Part shown: positions 55,682-64,000 of the stretch, in pieces
Position numbering within the stretch: position 1 is the stretch's first letter
How the letters are laid out: each line of letters begins with the position of its first letter
Assembly (NCBI RefSeq): GCF_963678975.1
Contig: NC_089272.1
Location: forward strand, 7,789,858-7,853,857
Source: Dysidea avara
Lineage: Eukaryota; Porifera; Demospongiae; Dictyoceratida; Dysideidae
Length of the DNA: 64,000 nt
Reading direction: 5' to 3'
Notes under the pieces: generated by a model
What the model was told of the DNA's origin: nothing
Database searches by the model: none
Seen by the model: the letters and a program-made list of their open reading frames with translations, nothing else
Position numbers and translations under genes: made by a program

Positions 55682-56131
55682 TAGGGGCGGATCCAGGACC
55701 TGGAAAGGGGGGGACACAAACAGGGAAGTTGTAGGTGGTTAGGGAGAGCCAGATCCTCTTGTTAGTTGCTGCATTTTTGAAGCAGCAAATAATACACCTC
55801 TTAGTAGTATCTCATTGTTGATTTTTACCATTTTGGCATTTGCAGATGGCTGTGAAGTCTTTAAAGCTGTTTAAAACACTCTGAATCTCTTAAACAACAG
55901 CAACACGGTAATTATTTTTAGAGGCACTTAGCACGCACGAAGGTGCTGGGTGACAGTATCGTAGCTAGTTTTACTTTGATTCACTTTAGTTTCAGGTGAT
56001 TTTGTAATAAATGGTAGTAAAATATGCACATTGTTGTGAGCTGATGTTGGCCTGGCTTAAAGTTTAGTATTTTAATCAGAAATATGGCTCCTCCACAAGG
56101 TGGGGGGCATTTGCCCCAACCTGGATGATCG
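55682..56131 (+). mobile_element. hAT-like non-autonomous element, copy 2
   Basis: TAGGGGCGGATCCAGGACC at the left and CCCCAACCTGGATGATC at the right. The interior matches 51640-51885 plus 52560-52725, skipping the nested TA-flanked element, so it serves as the empty site for that insertion. Confidence 0.6.
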
Positions 56132-56139
56132 CTCTGCGC

Positions 56140-56539
56140 TAGTCTCGCGTAGCCAGACCCACTCTTCGCGCGGCGCTTATCGATTGATAATTATAAGCGC
56201 CTAGCTGCGAGAGGGTCTGGTATAGTTCGAATAGCAAAGTTGTTCTGACACCCTGAGTTTTTTCAGGGTGATAATGAAACACCTGGTTAACTTTCATCAC
56301 GCCATGTCATATTGCGGACTAGTGGCTTACTGTCAATAAAGAAAGGAATTTGCTAACAACCCACAATATGACGTGGCATGATGAAAGTTAACCAGGTGTT
56401 TCATTATCACCCGGAAAAAACTCAGGGTGTCAGAACAACTTTGCTATTCGAACTATACCAGACCCTCTCGCAGCTAGGCGCTTATAATTATCAATTGATA
56501 AGCACCGCACGAAGAGTGGGTCTGGCTATGCGAGACTAG
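56140..56539. mobile_element. 400-bp palindromic MITE with 8-bp target duplication
   Basis: The ends are TAGTCTCGCGTAGCCAGACC and its near complement. The arms pair over about 175 bp each, with a loop of about 45 bp near 56325-56370. The direct repeat CTCTGCGC lies on both sides (56132-56139 and 56540-56547). An 8-bp duplication points to hAT or a related superfamily. A shorter relative is at 57215-57340. Confidence 0.85.
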
Positions 56540-57214
56540 CTCTGCGCAGCCCAGCTATATCAATTATCATCTGAAAAGTGAAGTATCCATTACGCTTCGT
56601 TGTCAGCTATGTTCAACCTGTTACACACAATTTCCCATTTCGAAGAGAAGCCATCACGTGCTACTGACAAATCTACACTTTTCGCTGTCAGCAATGATGA
56701 ATGGGACACAAATGAGGACACTGGTAAGTCCATGAAGAATGCATTGTACGTACTGCGGTATGCCAAAAGGCACCTCTCGGGTCGAAGCAACGTCGAACAG
56801 TGAAAAAGCAAGTCCGTAGCCTTAGCAGTTATCGAGTTATGCTTACTCTGAAGGCATCATGATCAATCAGTCACGGTAGAAAATTCATTTTTAAATACTC
56901 TGTAGCAACTTGTTCAAAGCATTTCGGGTCGATCTGAAAGCTTGTTTTGGGCTTAGTTTTACCTAACCAATACTGCCTCATCGTCATCAGGGAAAATTGA
57001 GGCTGGTTGTTGGGTGATGTTATTTCGTGGGCCACACCTACTCCTTTAATTTGTGGTCCCTACAAAATAGTATGTCTTGGGCTTGGTCTTGGGTATATTA
57101 TAGTCCTAAAATATCAGAAAATTCAGTTGAATGAATGCTTAAAGTTTATAAAAACCTGCTGAAAAGTGTTTCAAGAAAATAGAAACCTTGCTACAGTATA
57201 AGGTACTGATTACT

Positions 57215-57340
57215 TAGTCTCGCATGGCCAGACCACTATTTTCTTCGGGGTGGAACTTTTCAATTGGGGATTATAAGCGCTCTCTCGACAATCAATAAGT
57301 GCCACCCCGAAGAAAATAGTGGTCTGGCCATGCGAGACTA
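57215..57340. mobile_element. Short palindromic MITE with TAGTCTCGC ends
   Basis: The ends are TAGTCTCGCATGGCCAGACC and complement, with arms of about 55 bp around GATTATAAGCGC. It shares its end sequence and the TTATAAGCGC core with 56140-56539 but lacks the middle, so it looks like an internal-deletion derivative. No exact target duplication was seen. Confidence 0.8.
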
Positions 57341-58659
57341 GATGTTACTGTACTGTATCAAATAGTAGGGATTCCTAAAAATGACACATGCCATGCCTAT
57401 AATGCCGCCTCCTAGAATTTTACACTACAAGAAAACAATCAACTTTCAGGTGCTTTCCAAGTCATTGGAAGGGCCATAGTGCCATACATGTATTTCCACA
57501 CCTTTCCAAAAGATCATTTGGAAATATAGCCACCTGAAAGATCAGTGTTACGTGATAAAAATCACCTTTACGAAATAATATTAGTCAATCTAAAATCAAA
57601 TACAGCATTGAAAACAAAAAAACACCTCCAGGTGGTCAGATATAGAAATTTTTTTTATATATATCGCAGAAGCTCGAATTTTCATCTGCCTGCCTGTCTG
57701 CCTGACCACAGTCACAAGCCTGGAGGCCAAACAAAGGCCAACACTTTTACAATACTCACTAGTGGGATATACCTTTGGGGGTTCCGTATATCCCTAGTGT
57801 GTAATATATCATTAACCACGGTAGTGGTTTATAATAGAGATCGCCTATGTTTTTGCCGAAATCCTAATAGAACACTCAACTAAATGCCACCTTAGGAAAC
57901 TCCCCAACCACAAAAGAAGCATTAGAAGTTAATTTGGAAGAAGCATAGGTCCATTGGAAAGTATGAAATCATAGAACCAATAAAGGTAGAACTGAAAATG
58001 CCATTTTATTCATCTTATTATTGTCCACAGGGTATAGAGCAAAAGTAATGTCAGTACTTTTTGGAGATAAAAACTACATACCTTTCCTTCCTATGTCTTT
58101 TTCACATCCATGACCTATTTTTAAATGCATATTACAATGATAACACCCATTCTCAAGCAAATTTGCCTCTTGTACATTCACTTTGCCATTGATCTTCTGA
58201 CTTAGTCTCTGCAAGGGTAACCAATTAGCAACATGTTAATATGTTTTAATAAGTATCCAATCTATTTATATTAACATGTTCATTTGGAAACCCTACATCA
58301 TTACCTATATTTAACCACAGTATATAAGTTCATACCAGAGCAACAATGTTGTTGTATACCACTGCATACTTGACTTAATTGTGATCACATAGCTGCACAA
58401 ATCAGAAGCCATACTATTGCTGACCACAGCATACTTTACACCTCCTATAGTTGGATATGTCAAAGCTGTATAGTACAATGCAGATTCTAGTAAGGAAACA
58501 ATACACTGGTGTTTGTTAACTCTAGCTGACTACTTAACAGCTACTGTACATGATGATATACATGTGTAATACATGTAGCAAGTACCACCAGCACCGCTTA
58601 TCATCATGTTAGCTATCCATAAATGAATTTTTATAAAAAGTTATTAAACCATAATTTAA
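57341..58659. other. No gene seen
   Basis: AT-rich 1.3 kb. The 57545-57883 ORF has no recognisable domain. Nothing repeat-like was identified apart from short T/A runs. Confidence 0.45.
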
Positions 58660-58923
58660 AAAATTAAAACATGGGAATAGAGATCACTGAGTAAAGTAAA
58701 GAAACCGGGTCAAACTAGCCAGCATGTTAAACACACAGAGATCTCTATTTGGACTCAAAAAACGTTTATACAGAAGCATTCTCAGTACTCATTTGCCCCT
58801 GATTTATGGAGAAACTACTGTTTTACCTTAGTTTCTACCATATCCATTGAGAGATCTCTGTGTGCTTAACATGCTGGCTTGTTTGATTCTTGTTTCAGTA
58901 ATCTCTATTCCCATGTTTTAATT
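58660..58923. mobile_element. Foldback MITE, 264 bp
   Basis: The outer arms are AAATTAAAACATGGGAATAGAG and complement. A second paired block is AGCCAGCATGTTAAACACAC with GTGTGCTTAACATGCTGGCT. The inner sequence is unpaired. No coding capacity; superfamily unknown. Confidence 0.75.
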
Positions 58924-59073
58924 ATTTTTATTTCTTATGTGAACAGTTAAAATAAAAATGGAACATTATGTATTTTAATATTTTATCTAGAATTAAAAAT
59001 CAAAAACGTAGAAGTAGCAATCTCATTAGTGCTATTTTTTATCTTGAGACCACTCTTTGAGTGCTATATAATA

Positions 59074-59215
59074 GTTAGACGTCAAGAACCAGGGTTCTAC
59101 AGGATTTAGAAAACTCGAAGGCCCTGGGCTGTAGCGCCTGAGCGCAGCGAGGGCGCTACTAAGGGCCTGAGGGTTTTCTAAATCCCGTAGAACCCAGTGG
59201 TTCTTGACGTCTAAC
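59074..59215. repeat. 142-bp cruciform-forming palindrome
   Basis: Arms GTTAGACGTCAAGAACC..GGGTTCTAC..GATTTAGAAAACTC pair with the reverse complement at 59163-59215. The loop itself contains a nested stem, GTAGCGCC with GGCGCTAC. Compositionally richer in GC than its surroundings. Confidence 0.85.
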
Positions 59216-59590
59216 TTATTTAGACTACAACTCGTTATTGTACCTTGAGTTGACAGCTGCTTGTAAATAGGAAATGTATGGCTAATTACTAGAAACAAGC
59301 CCTCTACACCTCCCGATATGGCGGGACCTCAGCGTGGCTGTTGCCACCCGTTTAAACGCCCATTCGTTGCCAATGTTACAGGCGTGTGCTATGTATCGAA
59401 GTACTGGACTCAGCGAGTGGACTACAACTCATTGTTGCTGTTGTTGTGCCTCGACAGCTGCTTGTAAGTAAGTAATGTAGTGTTGATTAGTACAAACAAG
59501 CCCATTACACCTCCCTCTAATTCAGTACGGCTGTTACTAGCCATTTAAATGCCCATGCGTTGCCAATGTTACAGGCGTGTAATTATCGTG
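59213..59590. repeat. Tandem duplication of about 190 bp
   Basis: The block containing GACTACAACTCGTTATTG, then GACAGCTGCTTGTAAATA and GTTGCCAATGTTACAGGCGTGT, occurs at 59222-59392 and again, diverged, at 59420-59581. It follows the cruciform directly, so part of a larger repeat unit may be involved. Confidence 0.7.
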
Positions 59591-61029
59591 TTTCGTATCG
59601 CCTCAGAGCATGGTCTCTATTGGACATAACCGTGGCTCTACGAGATTTAGAGACCACGTTTTCAGCCAATCAAATTTCAGTATCAAACTTGTTGTAGTCT
59701 AAATTTGACGTATACTGTAGCATGAACCTAGATACTGGTATTATAGTCTTCTCAATGACTAAAAGCTTTCAATTGTGATACTTAGTAAACATACTATATT
59801 TCTGTGATATTCTTAGGGCTCATCCGTTTATGCGAACACTAGCATTGTTACCTGCCCTACGTGCAGGACTATTTCCAGATTAACTAAAATTCACACATCG
59901 ATAAAACAGAACCACACATTCAACATTATACATGGCTGGTGTTATCACTTTATAGTACATAGCATTGGTACCTGCCCTACGTGCAGTACCATCTATGCAA
60001 TAGTGAGTTTTTAAAATGGGAACCAAGCTATCAATATGCAGTACTAATTCATGCACAGTATAATGTATATGCATGCATTAATTTGTCACGTTTAAAGTAG
60101 ATATATTCTAGTGCACTGAAATTATGCATGTGAGCGTGCACATATTTTGAACAGGCAATTCTTATTGTACTTGTGTGTAATAATAATTTATTGTACATAC
60201 AGGTGCAAACTATGTGGTGCTAAGTATAGTACTGTCCCGGCTATCAATAACTTATAGTGACAAAAACACGCATTAAGTTGTGTATATGATAAGGATTTAA
60301 GGCTATTCAAAATGGAGCAGCTATATTGACGTGATATAATTATTATCCTACATCACATTTCTATAATCTGTGCTCTCTGTTCTGATACTATAGCCATATT
60401 CCATTCCTGTTAATTCAACATCCTTATTGCTAGTACGTACTTTAACACTTAGTGTTTGAAGCTGTTATATAAGTGCAGAAGAGAGAGGAGAACTGTGACA
60501 ACTCAATCTTAAATATTTATCTCGTATACATGTATGGCTATAATTGCTCTAGTCAGTAGCTATACTTTTTAACATGATACTTAGCATTGAAAAGTTTGGT
60601 AGCTATTTGTACCATCCAATATTGTAATCATGTGTGCAATGGACACAGCTATACTTACAGTGACATAAAGCTTACAAACACTGAAAACTGAAAAAAGGTA
60701 GTCATGCAAAATAAGATGGATGAGGTGACATGAAATCTACACAGTGAAAGAAGACAAAACCGGTTGTACCAAGCTAAAAATTACATACCAAAACACTAAA
60801 ATGTGATGGTGTTTGCCCTAGTCAGTGAACATGTTACATATTCAAGTAGGATGATAGAATGTTACATGTGCATGTCCAGTTTTATTGCCCATATAGTTAG
60901 TAGTTCCACTATTTTAGTATACTAAGCAAACAGACTAAAAAGCATGTGTATAGACAGCACCAAACCATATAAGCTCCAGCTAATGCACTAGATGGAATAC
61001 TTATACAGTTCCCTACGCCCTACAACTGT
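59591..61029. other. No gene seen; small direct repeat
   Basis: The phrase ACCTGCCCTACGTGCAG occurs at 59850 and 59971. The rest is AT-rich with short, domain-free ORFs. Copy C begins at 61030. Confidence 0.45.
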
Positions 61030-64000
61030 ATCAAGACACACGGTAGTGTGTCGTGCGGCCCAAGAAGCCGGCGCGTAACACCCGTGAGTATATTGACAGG
61101 AAGAAAGAAAACGCACTTTCGCACCTCCGTAGCTCTGTGCTGCTTTGACGAAACAAGACAATTTTTGCTGTGGACACTCCCACCAACTTCAGTACTCCAC
61201 ATTCCAAATTTGAGCGAAATCGCTTCACGCGTTCCCGAGATATGCGACTTCAAAAATTGGCTTAGTTTCTTGGTTTTTGTTTTCTTGTTCTCCTTATTTT
61301 TCTTCCTCTTGTCGCACACTTACAAAAACTGCTATAAAACGCGAACGCCATATCCGATCGCCTTGAAATTTGGCAGCAACAAGGGGGGTATAAAGGCTCA
61401 TCTCTGTACCAACTTTGGCTGGAATACGATAAATAGGCAAAGAGTTATGAGCGATTATTCACGAAATATAGCACCAATATGTTGTCACGTCTACAGGGTA
61501 AACCGCGTATGGGAAAAAGCTGAAAATCGGTGGGCGAATTGGTTAACTATTGAACCTCAAACCTTTTGTGGTTTGAAAGAAATCGAGCGAAAAACCAGGA
61601 AGATACAATGAAAAAACCAACGGTGTGTAACAATTACGCAATCAAGATTAACTAATAAAAAAAAACTGCTTGCCACGCCTACCAGATAAACCGCTTGGGG
61701 TAATGCTTTGAAAATCGTTGTACAGATGGAGTAATCATGTTAGAAAGGCTCATCCATGGTGTAGAAGAATCAGACTTAAAGCCGCGGAGTTATAACACGA
61801 AATCCAACTTGGTGCAGCAAGTGCGAGATCGAGATACTCTAATAGAGCAGTCATCCTAATAGAGCAGTCATCCTAATAAAGCAGTCACCCTGAAGAGAAT
61901 TCAAGAGATCAGCTAGAAACAAGTAACCTGTATAGAGATCAGCTAGAAACAAGTCACACTGTAGAGAGAACAGCTACAAACAATTCACCATGTAGAGAGA
62001 TCAGCTAGAAGAAGTTACCTTGTAGGGAGTTCATGCAACTATGGAAAGAGATAGTTCAGCTAGAAGAAGTTACCTTGCAGAGAGTTCAGCTACAAAGAAA
62101 CGATCATGTAGAGAGTTCAGCTACAAACAAATCTTCCTGTAGAGAGATCAGCTGGAATAAGTTACCTTGTAGAGAGTTCAGCTACAAAGAAACCATCATG
62201 TAGAGAGTTCAGCTGCAAACAAATTACCTGTAGAGAGTTCAGCTACAAACAAATTTCCCTGTAGAGAGATCAGCTAGAAGAAGTTTCCTTATAGAGAGTT
62301 CACCTTCAAACAAATCACCCTGTAGAAAGATCAGCTAGAAGAAGTCACCTTGTAGAGAGTTCAGTTACAAAGAAACCACCATGTAGAGAGTTCAGCTACA
62401 AACAAATCGCCCTGTAGAGAGATCAATAGAAGAAGTTACCTTGCAGAGAGTTCAGCTACAAAGAAACCATCATGTAGAGAGTTTAGCTACAAACAAATCT
62501 CCCTATATAGAGAGATCAACTAGAAGAAGTTTCCTTATAGAGAGTTCATCTTCAAACAAATCACCCTGTAGAAAGATCAGCTAGAAGAAGTCACCTTGTA
62601 GAGAGTTCAGTTACAAAGAAACCACCGTGTAGAGAGTTCAGCTACAAACAAATCGCCCTGTAGAGAGATCAATAGAAGAAGTTACCTTGCAGAGAGTTCA
62701 GCTACAAAGAAACCACCATGTAGAGAGCTCAGCTACAAACTAGTGACCTTGTAGAGACATCAGCTAGAAGAAGACACCTTGTAGAGAATTCAGCTACAAA
62801 GAAACCATTCTGTAAAGAGCTCAGGTGTAAACAAATCACCTATACAGAATTCAGCTACAGACAAACCACCCTGTAGAGAGATCAGCTAGAAGAAGTTATC
62901 TTGTAGAGAGTTCAGCTACAAACAACCACCCTGTAGAGATCAGCTAGAAGAAGTTACCTTGTAGAGAGTTCAGCTACAAACAAATTATCCTGTAGAAAGA
63001 TCAGCTAGTAAGAAGAAGTCACCTTGTAGAAAGTTCAGTTACAAAGAAACCACCATGTAGAGAGTTCAGCTACAAACTAGTCACCTTGTAGAGACATCAG
63101 TTAGAAAGTCACCTTGTAGAGGGTTCAGCTACAGAGAAACCATTTTGTAAAGAGCTCAGCTGCAAACAAATCACCTGTACAGAAAAACAAATCACCCTGT
63201 AGAGAGATCAGCTAGAAGAAATTACCTTGTAGATAGTTCAGCTACAAACAAATCTCCCTGTAGAGAGATCAGCTAGAAGAAATTTCCTTGTAGAGAGTTC
63301 AGCTACAAAGAAACCACCATGTAGAGAGTTCAGCTGCAAAGAAATCACGCTGTAGAAAATTGAGCTACAAACAAATTGCCCTGTAGAAAGATCAGTTAGA
63401 AGAAGTTACCTTGTAGAGAGTTCAGCTACAAAGAAACCATTCTGTAAATAGCTCAGCTGCAAACAAATCACCTGTACAGAATTCAGCTACAATCAAATCA
63501 CCCTGTAGAGAGATCAGCTAGAAGAAGTTACCTTGTAGATCGTTCAGCTACAAAACAATTCACCCTGTAGAGAGAGCATCTAGAAGAAGTCACCTTGTAG
63601 AGTGTTCACTTACAAAGAACCACCATGGAGATTTCTGTAATCAATATAATAATTATTATGTATATATATATAATTATTTTGTACATTTACTGATAAAATA
63701 TTTAAAGTACATCTACTTCATCTTTTCTTCTTCCTGTAGTAAAGAAAAAAAGATAGGTTAAAAAAGTCCCAAAGCCGGCCATAGGTCGGCTTTGGGGTAT
63801 ATAAATACAAAAAGAAATGAAATCTAATCCAAAACAGCCAGGCTGTAAAAAAAGTGTGCGGCCCTCAAAAAGGCTATGGTGAAAAAAGATGTGAAATCCA
63901 AGGTGGTGGCCAAGAAATGGCTGTGATGGTAGGTTAATGGTAAAAATTTTAATAATGACAATTCAGGTAAATTTGTGAAGCGGCACAAAATTCACCTGAA
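61030..64000 (-). mobile_element. Minisatellite-bearing repeat, copy C (reverse; 5' end cut by window)
   Basis: Read on the minus strand this has the same order as copy B: one arm of the palindrome (63823 to the window end), linker with GAAGAAGAAAAGATGAAGTA, minisatellite of about 55 units (61890-63620), three GACTGCTCTATTAG motifs (about 61836-61889), conserved block, hairpin GACACACGGTAGTGTGTC (61035-61052) and ATCAAG end (61030-61035). It lacks the MITE that interrupts copy B. The plus-strand ORF 61048-61611 runs against the element and is not shared intact with other copies, so I do not treat it as a gene. Confidence 0.65.
61890..63620. repeat. 31-bp minisatellite of copy C
   Basis: Reverse-orientation array of about 55 units, core TTGTAGAGAGTTCAGCTAC, with the same two alternating unit types as in copy B. 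Similar length to the array in copy B, although internal unit order differs. Confidence 0.9.

Larger units (their letters stand above)
55377..57066 (+). mobile_element. Hairpin-headed repeat family, copy 2 (two insertions)
   Basis: Hairpin 55377-55621 (245 bp, ends GTACACAAAAAAAT) and then CTTGTTTGTTAACTTTTTTG as in copy 1. The sequence is then split by a hAT-like element (55682-56131) and a palindromic MITE (56140-56539). It resumes at AGCTATATCAATTATC and runs through the coding-like stretch (56600-56803, STLFAVSNDEWDTNEDTGKS) to TTTGTGGTCCCTAC near 57066. Copy 1 supplies the uninterrupted order. Confidence 0.6.

Noticed and set aside
61048-61611. 187-codon ORF against copy C
   Set aside because: Copies A and B break the same frame, it lies antisense to the element, and no domain was recognised.

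Overview
This is a stretch of animal nuclear genome, most likely from a sponge. It is AT-rich, has spliced gene fragments with GT..AG boundaries, and shows no bacterial gene packing. It is crowded with transposon debris of metazoan type: a Tc1/mariner transposase, a non-LTR retrotransposon relic with a restriction-like endonuclease tail, tRNA-derived SINEs, and many foldback elements and MITEs. The sponge assignment is an inference from repeat style and from two gene families I associate with cnidarian and sponge genomes. No marker gene here proves it.

Layout. 1-4905: two head-to-tail copies (A, B) of a minisatellite-bearing repeat that ends in a hairpin. A reverse copy (C) closes the window at 61030-64000, and a diverged copy (D) lies at 36391-37522. 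5410-10448 and 31040-36108: two arms of a near-identical 5-kb inverted repeat around a 20.6-kb spacer. Each arm holds foldback elements, a MITE and the same broken retrotransposon 3' end. 10449-31039 (spacer): a spliced, partly decayed gene (11470-13847) with an inverted partial duplicate, a 200-bp assembly gap, a BEN-like gene with an 18-bp coding minisatellite (15266-16261), a convergent Tc1-type transposase (16476-17384), a 1.6-kb minisatellite with 50-bp units, a coiled-coil exon (21524-22018), and a 1.4-kb transposon with TTA target duplications that carries a small spliced gene (28045-29469). 36.1-41.4 kb: copy D, a foldback MITE, and a frameshifted copy of a large orphan animal gene. 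41.4-47.7 kb: mostly no recognisable gene. 47736-48914: the best ordinary gene, a fucosyltransferase-like enzyme on the minus strand. 50.2-57.3 kb: a stack of nested transposons whose target duplications and empty sites can be read directly. 57.3-61.0 kb: palindromes and no gene.

There is no operon or multi-gene system. The common theme is inverted symmetry. At least a dozen palindromes of about 60 bp to 1.1 kb, plus one 5-kb inverted repeat, lie in 64 kb, together with three minisatellites that appear to have expanded inside mobile elements, introns or coding sequence. The likely functional genes are the fucosyltransferase-like gene, the BEN-like gene, the coiled-coil exon and possibly the transposase ORF. 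The first exons of these were not found. I compared repeats by eye, so identities are qualitative and boundaries may be off by a few bases.
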